A stretch of 64,000 nucleotides of DNA, from NCBI RefSeq assembly GCF_018156225.1, contig NZ_JAGTAR010000030.1, positions 1 through 64,000 on the forward strand, given 5' to 3'. Position 1 is the first letter of the stretch; each line of letters starts with the position of its first letter. Both the position numbers and the translations under genes were made by a program. Below, piece after piece: positions 57,608-64,000 of this stretch. The stretch comes from Carboxylicivirga sediminis (GTDB taxonomy: Bacteria > Bacteroidota > Bacteroidia > Bacteroidales > Marinilabiliaceae). A model generated the notes under the pieces. The model worked only from the letters and a program-made list of their open reading frames with translations. It was not told the origin of the DNA and made no database searches.

Positions 57608-58936
57608 ATGATTGTATTTTTAGGAGTATTGGTTGTTTTTGCCGGTATTGTAGCGTTTATAATATCTAAACTGGAAAAGCAAAATAGTAAACTGCCTGCT
57701 ATTTTTAAGGGCATCACTAAGTTGCATGGTATAATTCTGGTAATTGCCGGATTAACCTTAATGTTACTTAATTCTATGTTCTTTTTTGCTGACAGAGGAT
57801 TTAATTATCTGTTGGTTTCTCCAACAGGTCATATGAGTGCTGTTATGGAGCAGGGTATTAAAATAATGGTACCAGGAACCAAATTAGATAAATGGCAGAA
57901 ATACATTGATGTGAAGGTGGTGAGTAAGCAAACCGAATCAGACCTGGATGAATTGGAAGGGGTGATGAACCCAATACCGGTGCGTTTTATCGACCAGGTA
58001 ACAGCACAGGGACATGTTTCTTTGCGCTTCCAATTGCCCGAAGATAGTCCTTCGTTTATTAAGCTGGCCGTTAAGTATCGTACCATGAGCAACCTGGTGA
58101 ATAACACCATTATTCCTACCGTGCGTGAACAACTCATCAACACTGGCTATATGTTTGCAGCGCAAAACTATATCTCTGGTGAAGCACAGTCTTTCCGTCA
58201 GACTTTTGAAGAGCAGTTAAAGGAGGGAACCTATGCGGTAAATAAGCTGGAGGTGAAAGATACGATTTACGATGCGATTGATATGACTACCAAGCAGCGT
58301 ACCATAAAGGAGATACAGACCAGCTATAAGGTTGAAAAAATCCTTGAGAATGGTATACCCAAGCGTATCCCGCATGAACTGTCGGAGAATAATATCATTG
58401 TTTCGCAGGTAATTGTAGATAAGATTGACCTGGAAGCCACCTTTAAACAGCGATTGGAAGCTCAGCGCGATGAATCGGCTAAGCGACAGTTAGAGCAGCA
58501 GATGATTGAAACAGCTAAGGCTGAGCAGCAGCGTATTGTTGCGCAGGGTGAACGTGATAAAGCCGAAGAGCGCGTTAACCAGGAGAAAGAACAGGTGAAG
58601 GCCCTGATTGCCATTGAAACAAAGCTGAAGCAGGAAGAAACCAATAAGAAGCTGGCGGCTATCGCTCTGGAAACTGAAAAGCTGAATGCCATGAAGAAAA
58701 AGGTAACAGCTGATGCCGAGGCCTACGAAATTGCCAAGAAGGTAAACGCAGGTATCACACCTGAGGTGAAACTGGCAATGGAACTGGATCGTGATGTGAA
58801 GGTGGCGGCTGAGATTGCCAAAATCAAATTCCCTGAAACCATGATTATGGGTGGCGATTCTAAAGGAGGTACCCCTCTGGAAAGCCTGATAGGAGCGGCC
58901 ATGGCCAAGCAACTACAAACCAGTAAAGGCAACTAA
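57608..58936 (+). CDS. SPFH/Band 7 domain membrane protein
   Basis: 442 residues. Two N-terminal membrane segments (about 2-20 and 37-60) precede a band-7 domain (FNYLLVSPTGHMSAVMEQGIKIMVPG ... VRFIDQVTAQGHVSLRFQLP). A long Glu/Lys/Gln/Ala coiled coil runs from residue 285 to 390 (KRQLEQQMIETAKAEQQRIVAQ), and a short tail follows. The plan resembles flotillin/prohibitin scaffold proteins, which form large rings in membranes. It differs from HflK/HflC at 34-36 kb in having two membrane segments. No NfeD partner is adjacent. Role in membrane organisation is inferred. Confidence 0.88.
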   Translation: MIVFLGVLVVFAGIVAFIISKLEKQNSKLPAIFKGITKLHGIILVIAGLTLMLLNSMFFFADRGFNYLLVSPTGHMSAVMEQGIKIMVPGTKLDKWQKYIDVKVVSKQTESDLDELEGVMNPIPVRFIDQVTAQGHVSLRFQLPEDSPSFIKLAVKYRTMSNLVNNTIIPTVREQLINTGYMFAAQNYISGEAQSFRQTFEEQLKEGTYAVNKLEVKDTIYDAIDMTTKQRTIKEIQTSYKVEKILENGIPKRIPHELSENNIIVSQVIVDKIDLEATFKQRLEAQRDESAKRQLEQQMIETAKAEQQRIVAQGERDKAEERVNQEKEQVKALIAIETKLKQEETNKKLAAIALETEKLNAMKKKVTADAEAYEIAKKVNAGITPEVKLAMELDRDVKVAAEIAKIKFPETMIMGGDSKGGTPLESLIGAAMAKQLQTSKGN

Positions 58937-58958
58937 AAACAGCATCCGTAAATATTAC

Positions 58959-58987
58959 AAGCCACTTCTAACGGGAGTGGCTTTTTT
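58959..58987 (+). terminator. Terminator of the band-7 gene
   Basis: AAGCCACT (58959-58966) pairs with AGTGGCTT (58976-58983), followed by a T run. It directly abuts the repeat element starting at 58991. Confidence 0.85.
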
Positions 58988-58990
58988 ATT

Positions 58991-59093
58991 TCCCCCACCG
59001 CCACTTCCCCAGGGGAAGATTGATTGGCAGCTTTATTTTACGTCATGTTAATCCGTGCTCCCCACGGGGAGCTGTCCGCAGGACTGTGGGGGA
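58991..59093. repeat. 103-bp palindrome-rich intergenic element
   Basis: It is bounded by TCCCCCAC (58991-58998) and its inverse complement GTGGGGGA (59086-59093). Inside are TTCCCCAGGGGAA (59005-59017) and GCTCCCCACGGGGAGC (59057-59072), both inverted repeats. The 31 bp at 59005-59035 recur exactly at 60685-60715. It is non-coding, GC-rich against AT-rich surroundings, and resembles a REP/MITE-like dispersed repeat. Confidence 0.65.
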
Positions 59094-59187
59094 TTTATAC
59101 AAGATACATTTGCAAAATTACTTCTGCTTTCTACCCAAAAACTAATAAACTATTCCTATCTTAAAAACAAACTTAAAACGATATGCT

Positions 59188-59415
59188 ATGACAGACGATA
59201 ACACAAAACTAGTGACTGTATTTAATGGTACACCCATGGAGGTGGAAATGCTTTGCCAGGTGCTGAAAGACAATGGCATTGAAGCCAGTATGAAGAATCA
59301 GATAATAGGCATGGTAGCGCCACACCACACGCTCGAAGGAGCCGATGTGCTGGTGATGGAAAAGGATAAAGAAGCCGCGCTCAAATGGGTGGAAGAATTT
59401 AAAAAGGCAGAATAA
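59188..59415 (+). CDS. DUF2007 small signal-transducing-like protein
   Basis: 75 residues. KLVTVFNGTPMEVEMLCQVLKDNGIEASMKNQ and the C-terminal GADVLVMEKDKEAALKWVEEF match the DUF2007 (putative signal transducing protein) pattern, a small ferredoxin-like alpha/beta fold. No membrane segment or cysteine cluster. Function unknown. It stands alone, between a repeat element upstream and a terminator downstream. Confidence 0.82.
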   Translation: MTDDNTKLVTVFNGTPMEVEMLCQVLKDNGIEASMKNQIIGMVAPHHTLEGADVLVMEKDKEAALKWVEEFKKAE

Positions 59416-59437
59416 GCATACTATGTTTAGAGGTAAT

Positions 59438-59473
59438 AAACCCCGCTTGTTCAATGTATCAGGCGGGGTTTTG
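59438..59473 (+). terminator. Terminator of the DUF2007 gene
   Basis: AAACCCCGC (59438-59446) pairs with GCGGGGTTT (59463-59471) across a 16-nt loop, followed by TTGT. Confidence 0.8.
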
Positions 59474-59539
59474 TGTGCGAACCTATTCGTGGTTAATGTT
59501 AGTTATATTATCCTCTTTATTACAAAGCTAGGTATTCTC

Positions 59540-59577
59540 AGCTACCGTGAATGTCCTCGCATGGGGTGTAATTGATA
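59540..59577. repeat. Diverged repeat copy A, upstream of the beta-lactamase-like gene
   Basis: AGCTACCG...TGTCCTC.CA...GGTGTAA..GATA at 59540-59577 matches copy B at 60556-60592 at about three quarters of positions. The two copies flank the class D-like gene in the same orientation. Confidence 0.5.
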
Positions 59578-59688
59578 AAGTAGAACCACGCGATAAGATT
59601 CAAGCGGGAGCATCCTGAGTTGTAACTACTAAAATATCATCGTTTAATGCTATCTTGTAGCTCATTGAAAAAAACAAACTCAACACCT

Positions 59689-60495
59689 ATGCTACGTTAC
59701 TTACTATTTTTCGGGCTGTTGCTATTTGCCACAAGCCTTGGCGCACAAACAACAACGCAGGAAGACCTTAACCTTGAATCGGTATTTGAAGGTACTACAG
59801 GTACTTTTGTGCTTTACAATGTAGGGGGCGATAACTATAAGGTTTATAATGCTGATAGGGCCAGCCAGGCTTTTTCGGTGCATTCAACTTCTAAAATAGT
59901 GTGGTCCATAATTGGTTTGGAAGAGGGGCTGATAGCCAATGATGCAGCGGTGATGAAGTGGGATAAGGATAAATATCTGCCTGAAAAGTTTTGGCCGGAA
60001 GGTTGGAGTCAGGACCAGACAGTTGTATCGGCCCTTAAGTATTCGGTTAACTGGTATTACTTTGAGCTGATGCCATTAATGACGCCCGAAATGGTGGAGC
60101 AATACCTCAATCGTCTGGATTATCAGCCGGGCTTTCAGGTGGAAAAGCTGCATTACTTTGGTTTGACCTACCAGATAGAAAAATCGGCTATGGAGCAGAT
60201 TGCGTTTCTTCGGCAGCTATATACTAATGCCTTCAATCTGTCACCATCAACCGTTAGCTCCATTAAAAAAGGGATGCTGCAGGAGCAGAATGATGACTAC
60301 ACCTTATACTATAAAACCGGTGCCGGCGAAATTAGGCATGGTAACTGCATAGGCTGGGTTATTGGCTTTGTTGAAAAAGGCGATGAGCTCTATTATTTTG
60401 CCATGAACATTGAAGACAAGGATTTCAAGAGTATTCTGGGAAAACGCATTGTTATAACCAAAGAAGTGCTTAAGGAGCTCGGTGTTAGTGAGTAG
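59689..60495 (+). CDS. Class D beta-lactamase-like serine hydrolase
   Basis: 268 residues from the ATG at 59689, which opens a signal peptide (LLFFGLLLFATSLGAQ); an earlier ATG at 59647 adds 14 polar residues. The catalytic SxxK motif is S66-TS-K69 in FSVHSTSKIVWSIIGLEEGL (class D enzymes usually have STFK). SVN in LKYSVNWYYFELM stands for SxV/SxN, and YYKTGAG is the KTG box, followed by GWVIGFVEKGDELYYFA as in OXA-type enzymes. It is periplasmic and may be a beta-lactamase or a related peptidoglycan-acting hydrolase. Flanked by imperfect repeats. Family fold likely, activity unproven. Confidence 0.75.
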   Translation: MLRYLLFFGLLLFATSLGAQTTTQEDLNLESVFEGTTGTFVLYNVGGDNYKVYNADRASQAFSVHSTSKIVWSIIGLEEGLIANDAAVMKWDKDKYLPEKFWPEGWSQDQTVVSALKYSVNWYYFELMPLMTPEMVEQYLNRLDYQPGFQVEKLHYFGLTYQIEKSAMEQIAFLRQLYTNAFNLSPSTVSSIKKGMLQEQNDDYTLYYKTGAGEIRHGNCIGWVIGFVEKGDELYYFAMNIEDKDFKSILGKRIVITKEVLKELGVSE

Positions 60496-60555
60496 TTTTG
60501 AGTAAGCTAAAATGTGAATAAATGGCGGAATTTTAATACCCTCAGTTATTACCCT

Positions 60556-60600
60556 AGCTACCGCGTTTGTCCTCACAGGTGGTGTAACGATATAACCTTA
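60556..60600. repeat. Diverged repeat copy B, downstream of the beta-lactamase-like gene
   Basis: Same family as 59540-59577 (AGCTACCG, TGTCCTC, GGTGTAA, GATA in order). It ends in GATATAACCTTA (60589-60600), which recurs exactly at 60759-60770, so a 158-bp block (60601-60758) is bracketed by a 12-bp direct repeat. Confidence 0.5.
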
Positions 60601-60684
60601 AAAGTTAAGACGGCCGTATTTCCCCATCGCCTTCGGCACTTGCCAATTTGTGTTAAACTTCAAAGGCATTAGCGAAACTTTGTT

Positions 60685-60715
60685 TTCCCCAGGGGAAGAT
60701 TGATTGGCAGCTTTA
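60685..60715. repeat. 31-bp exact copy of part of the 58991-59093 element
   Basis: Begins with the TTCCCC-A-GGGGAA palindrome and continues through GATTGATTGGCAGCTTTA. It is identical to 59005-59035 in the same orientation and lies within the 158-bp block bracketed by GATATAACCTTA. Confidence 0.85.
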
Positions 60716-60767
60716 ATAATGCAATTTCAATGTTATGGGCATCAATTCTCGCCATGGAGATATAACC

Positions 60768-61208
60768 TTATTTATTCAGTAGTTTAATCAGCTGGTCTAA
60801 ATCGCTCTTTAATCGTTTCAGGGTCTCAATGTTCATGTTGTCGCCAGCTATTTTTTTCACAAGCGACTCGGGTATCACAGCTGCTTGCTCTTGCAGTTCG
60901 TCACCTTTGGTGGTCAGCTTAATAATCACCTTGCGCGAATCTTCTGTCGACTTTGTGCGCGTGATAAACCCTTGCTTTTCCATCCGCTTCAGCAGCGGCG
61001 TAACCGTGTTAGTATTCAGGATGAGTTTTTGTGTAATTTCATTGACACTGCGTTCGTCCTGCTCCCATAGCAGCATAAACACCAGGTACTGCGGATAGGT
61101 GATACCCAGCCGATCCAGATGTGGTTGGTATTCACGGGTTATCAGCCTTGATGCAGCATACACAGGAAAACAAAGCTGGTTCTCAAGTTTTAATTGTTCG
61201 TAGGCCAT
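60768..61208 (-). CDS. MarR family regulator, OhrR-like
   Basis: 146-residue winged-helix regulator. The N-terminus LENQLCFPVYAASRLITREYQ has Cys13 at the position of the peroxide-sensing Cys of OhrR. The DNA-binding wing region is SVNEITQKLILNTNTVTPLLKRMEKQGFITRTKSTEDSRKVIIKLT. It follows the glutathione peroxidase gene by 56 bp on the same strand, as expected for a peroxide-responsive operon. Likely represses its own operon until oxidised; candidate operators are at 61790-61846. Confidence 0.9.
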   Translation of the reverse strand: MAYEQLKLENQLCFPVYAASRLITREYQPHLDRLGITYPQYLVFMLLWEQDERSVNEITQKLILNTNTVTPLLKRMEKQGFITRTKSTEDSRKVIIKLTTKGDELQEQAAVIPESLVKKIAGDNMNIETLKRLKSDLDQLIKLLNK

Positions 61209-61264
61209 TGTATGTTGTTTGGTTTATTGGGGAACCTTAACAGCTCCCCAATCTCAATGCAAAA

Positions 61265-61747
61265 CTACGCCAAAATTTTAGATAGGAAAGTGTCAATTTT
61301 AGCTGGCTTGGTAACGGGTGCAAACCGTTTTATGGGCTGCCCGTTGGCATCAATTATAAATTTGGTGAAGTTCCACTTGATTTTGCTGCCCAGCAGTCCG
61401 CCCAGTTCACTCTTGAGGTATTTAAACAGGGGATGAGCTTGTTCCCCATTCACATCTACCTTGGCAAACATCGGGAAACTCACGCCATAGTTGATCAGGC
61501 AGCCTTCCGATATGGATTTTTCATCACCTGGCTCCTGGTTGCCAAACTGGTTACACGGAAACCCTAGTATAACCAGACCTTTGTCTTTGTACTTTTGATA
61601 TAAGGCTTCGAGGCCTTCGTACTGGGGAGTTAAGCCGCACTTGCTGGCTGTGTTCACCACCAATACAGTTTTGCCCTTATAGTCGCTCATGTTAATAGTT
61701 TTGCCTTGCAGAGTTTTGGCTTCGAATTGGTAAAAATTGTTGGTCAT
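61265..61747 (-). CDS. Glutathione peroxidase family protein
   Basis: 160 residues, the normal length for bacterial BtuE/BsaA-type enzymes. The peroxidatic Cys37 is in VVNTASKCGLTPQYEGLE, followed by ILGFPCNQFGNQEPG (Gln and second Cys) and the conserved IKWNFTKFIID Trp. The Cys form usually uses thioredoxin rather than glutathione. No signal peptide, so cytoplasmic. First gene of an operon with an OhrR-like regulator, pointing to organic hydroperoxide defence. Confidence 0.94.
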   Translation of the reverse strand: MTNNFYQFEAKTLQGKTINMSDYKGKTVLVVNTASKCGLTPQYEGLEALYQKYKDKGLVILGFPCNQFGNQEPGDEKSISEGCLINYGVSFPMFAKVDVNGEQAHPLFKYLKSELGGLLGSKIKWNFTKFIIDANGQPIKRFAPVTKPAKIDTFLSKILA

Positions 61748-61789
61748 AGCTTTCGTTTATTATGTATTTATTGTCTTAATAGCGTATAA

Positions 61790-61846
61790 GTGTCGTGCGC
61801 GATACAAATATAGATAAAGCTGATGAATAAATATCGCCTGCGATAT
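61790..61846 (-). promoter_or_regulatory. Paired palindromic operators and -7 box of the peroxidase/OhrR-like operon
   Basis: GTGTCG-tgcg-CGATAC (61790-61805, one mismatch) and ATATCGC-ct-GCGATAT (61831-61846, perfect) share the CGATA half-site, with centres 41 bp apart. Between them on the minus strand lies TATATTTG (61812-61805), a TAnnTTTG -7 box. One site would cover the transcription start and the other the -33 region. Confidence 0.55.
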
Positions 61847-62087
61847 AAAATAGGAGGTGTTTATGCATGAAACGACAATAGGCAGGTGTGAAGCGCAAAA
61901 AGCAGGAGGTGAGCGACCTGTTATCTGGAGGGGCAGTCAATGACGGTAACAAGACTACAGCACGATACCATATGATTAAAACTGTGCCATTCCAATGAAT
62001 ACCGACAGGCAGGTAAGAAGACTTTATCTGACATCACTCAGGCACTAAGCATATTCGCCTGGTTTCCACAAAAAAGCACGGTTAAAC
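61847..62087. other. Intergenic stretch without recognised genes
   Basis: About 240 bp upstream of the peroxidase operon's operator region, ending at the converging-side hypothetical gene. No open frame, RNA gene or clear promoter is seen. Confidence 0.4.
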
Positions 62088-62315
62088 TCACGCCGAAATC
62101 ATATATGCTTTATTGGTTTGATGCTTAAATTGCAGGTTTTGCAGTAGTTGTTTGTACTGCTCAGGGTAGTTCGCTTCCAGCCATTCGCACAGTTTGTCCT
62201 GTTCACTGTCAGTTAACCATAAGCGCGATTTGTATATTTCTTTTTCAAACCGGCTTGGGTTATCAATTACATTTGTGATAATTGCTTTCTGGTGTTCGTA
62301 AAATGAGCCGTCCAT
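62088..62315 (-). CDS. Small hypothetical protein
   Basis: 75 residues from the ATG at 62315; the open frame continues to a TTG at 62345. The sequence is mostly charged helices (DGSFYEHQKAIITNVIDNPSRFEKEIY, RLWLTDSEQDKLCEWLEANYPEQYKQLLQNL) with no membrane segment or cysteine motif. Amino-acid composition looks protein-like and no better frame overlaps it, but I recognise no family and the neighbours are unrelated. Confidence 0.5.
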   Translation of the reverse strand: MDGSFYEHQKAIITNVIDNPSRFEKEIYKSRLWLTDSEQDKLCEWLEANYPEQYKQLLQNLQFKHQTNKAYMISA

Positions 62316-62564
62316 GTGTCTTGTAAGTTTTATTTGCGGCCGCAAGTAAGGAATAATGGGCCGTTGGTAAATTAAGCGTGGGTTAAGTGTAAATGAATAA
62401 TCCGATGTGTATGGGTGTAGCTTCGTGAAAGTGTTTGAGCCATAATGAAGATGGGTAGATGATTTGAATAAACAGCCTGCGAATCCAAGCAGAAAAAGGC
62501 GATTACACCATATTTACCTACCTTTGCACAGCAATAGAATAAATACCATCGCCATATATATCCA

Positions 62565-64000
62565 ATGAGAATACTATTAAACTGTTTGCCACCAGCCGAT
62601 ATTTACAGTCCATCCATTTCGCTTTCTATTCTTAAGACCTTTATGAATGAAAACGGTTTTGAAACAGCCATAAAGTATTGGAATTTTGACTTGTCGGTGA
62701 TGAGTGATTTTACCGATAGCGAAGATACCGAAGATCGCCTGTTGCCTTTTTTATCTATACTAAACGATCAACATGGCAATGCCAATGGTAATAGGCGGAT
62801 ACTATCTAAGCTACAGGCCTTAAACCCCGATTATATCAGTTCAGATATCAACCACTATGCTGAGTTTTTAAAAGATGCAAAAACTGAAATCAAAAGTCGA
62901 ATCAGAGAGGGATTAGCGGCAATTGATTGGACTGAGATTAGTTTGTTTGGTATCACGGCTAAGTTTAACCAATGGATACCTGGTATTATCCTGGCTGAAG
63001 AGTTGAAGAAAGTGGCGCCTCATGTGAAGGTGGTTATAGGAGGATTTGGCAGCGATGAGGTGGCGCGCGAAGCGATGAGGTTATGCCCGGCCTTTGACTA
63101 TGCAAGCTGGGGCGAAGGGGAATATCCGTTATTAGAGTTGGCCACTCAGATGAATGCTCAAGAAACAGATTTATCTGGTGTACCGCGTTTATTTTACCGT
63201 AATGGAAACACCCTTGTGCAATCGGAGCAGAACACAAGTGACTACCTCGATTTCGAGCATTACACCTATCCTGATTACAGTGATTACCTAAGTGCTTTCC
63301 CGAAGGATGAAGATCGTGAGCAAATAAGTATTCCCATCAATTCCATCCGCTCTTGTCACTGGCACCGTTGCAATTTCTGCGATTTTAACAAGGGGTATAA
63401 GTTACGGGCACGAAGCCCTGAATGTGTTGTCAATGAGATTGCCACCCTCAATCAGGAGTATGGTTCCACTACTTTTACGTTTGTTGATAGCGATACGTTT
63501 GGCAGTTTAAAGCATTTTGAAACATTGCTCGATTTGCTGATTGACCTGAAGTACCAAACAGAGGAGGACTTTTCTTTTTGGGCCGAGATAATACCAAACA
63601 GGCATTACTCAAAAGAATTAATGCAAAAGATGGCCATTGCCGGTTTCAAAAACCTGTTTATTGGCTACGATGGTTTATCCGACGGTTTGCTTAAGAAGAT
63701 GAATAAGAGCAATACATTTTCTGATAATGTGCAGTTTATCAAATATGCCCTGAAAAATGGCATATACCCCTATGTGAATGTGATTAAGCATGTGCCTGGG
63801 GAAACCGAGGGCGATGTGCAGGAGTGTATGAATAACCTGCATTTCCTGCGATTCTTTTATAATCATCCGATTGTAGAATTTTCACACAACTATGTTACGC
63901 TGGTGTTGTCATCCATGTCGAAGTATTACAAGTTGATGCCCGATAACGAAGTGGGAAATTATACTGTTGATGAGCTATCGTATTTGCTACCTGGCAGCTT
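62565..64000 (+). CDS. B12-binding-domain radical SAM protein, truncated by the window end
   Basis: 478 codons from the ATG at 62565 and still open at the end of the window. Residues 1-230 contain a B12-binding-type region (RILLNCLPPADIYSPSISLSIL; ISLFGITAKFNQWIPGIILAEEL; KVVIGGFGSDEVAREAMRL; ASWGEGEYPLLELA). The radical SAM domain follows with NSIRSCHWHRCNFCDFNKGYK near residue 265; the cluster cysteines are spaced CX4CX2C. Later come FTFVDSDTFGSLKHFE, NLFIGYDGLSDGLLKKM and VIKHVPGETEGDV. The plan matches the enzyme at 26-28 kb, though the sequences differ. TACCTTTG at 62519-62526 is a likely -7 box. Substrate unknown. Confidence 0.85.
   Translation, partial: MRILLNCLPPADIYSPSISLSILKTFMNENGFETAIKYWNFDLSVMSDFTDSEDTEDRLLPFLSILNDQHGNANGNRRILSKLQALNPDYISSDINHYAEFLKDAKTEIKSRIREGLAAIDWTEISLFGITAKFNQWIPGIILAEELKKVAPHVKVVIGGFGSDEVAREAMRLCPAFDYASWGEGEYPLLELATQMNAQETDLSGVPRLFYRNGNTLVQSEQNTSDYLDFEHYTYPDYSDYLSAFPKDEDREQISIPINSIRSCHWHRCNFCDFNKGYKLRARSPECVVNEIATLNQEYGSTTFTFVDSDTFGSLKHFETLLDLLIDLKYQTEEDFSFWAEIIPNRHYSKELMQKMAIAGFKNLFIGYDGLSDGLLKKMNKSNTFSDNVQFIKYALKNGIYPYVNVIKHVPGETEGDVQECMNNLHFLRFFYNHPIVEFSHNYVTLVLSSMSKYYKLMPDNEVGNYTVDELSYLLPGS

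Noticed and set aside
58490-58912. 140-codon antisense frame within the band-7 gene
   Set aside because: It mirrors the coiled-coil codons of the real gene, with His/Leu/Phe-rich composition and no promoter.
59540-60600. Integron cassette around the beta-lactamase-like gene
   Set aside because: No integrase and no attC-type core (RYYYAAC with inverse core) was seen; the repeats are short and diverged.

Overview
The window is chromosomal DNA of a Bacteroidota bacterium. The evidence is AT-rich intergenic DNA with many TAnnTTTG-type -7 promoter boxes, weak ribosome sites, and Bacteroidota-typical families (GH97, DUF4251, DUF4136, acyl-ACP thioesterase, BlaI/M56 pairs, lipoprotein hydrolases). 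A marine or intestinal Bacteroidales/Marinilabiliales-like organism is my inference; no rRNA or strain-level marker is present. I see no prophage, insertion sequence or CRISPR array.

Layout. 0.1-6.5 kb: a cysteine synthase-like PLP enzyme with a Cys-rich tail; an ECF sigma operon carrying two envelope-stress/metal-sensor-like proteins (one a duplicated Spy-like protein); a secreted endonuclease/phosphatase-fold protein coupled to a beta-helix lipoprotein. 6.7-18.2 kb: AI-2E-type transporter, N-acetylhexosamine kinase-like enzyme, guaB, recQ, miaA, a beta-propeller protein, a degenerate nucleotide cyclase fused to an HD domain, and an M3 oligopeptidase. 18.4-31.9 kb: envelope and hypothetical proteins, nitroreductase, YdcF-like protein, GH13 amylase lipoprotein, acyl-ACP thioesterase, B12-type radical SAM enzyme, M1 aminopeptidase and DUF4136 lipoprotein. 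32-37.6 kb: BlaI/M56 pair, hflKC and an NhaC-type antiporter.

37.6-41.2 kb is the most remarkable segment: an ECF sigma factor and small zinc-finger anti-sigma, then a secreted precursor with seven E[A/G]KCG motifs, a DUF692 multinuclear iron oxygenase, a DUF2063/HvfC-type partner and a DoxX membrane protein. This is the gene set of the bufferin/Hvf class of copper-handling peptides whose cysteines are enzymatically modified, here in a Bacteroidota background with its own ECF-type promoter. Two tRNA genes (Gly-GCC, Thr-GGT) follow on the opposite strand.

41.7-47 kb is a glycan-degrading cluster (GH20 hexosaminidase, CBM9-like lipoprotein, GH29 fucosidase) without SusC/SusD. 47-58.9 kb: serB, tcdA, M16 protease, AIM24-like protein, patatin, GH97 and a band-7 protein. 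59-62.3 kb is looser, with a small repeat family around a class D beta-lactamase-like gene, then a glutathione peroxidase/OhrR-like pair with paired palindromic operator candidates. The window ends inside a second B12-type radical SAM gene which, like the one at 26-28 kb, has a CX4CX2C cluster motif.
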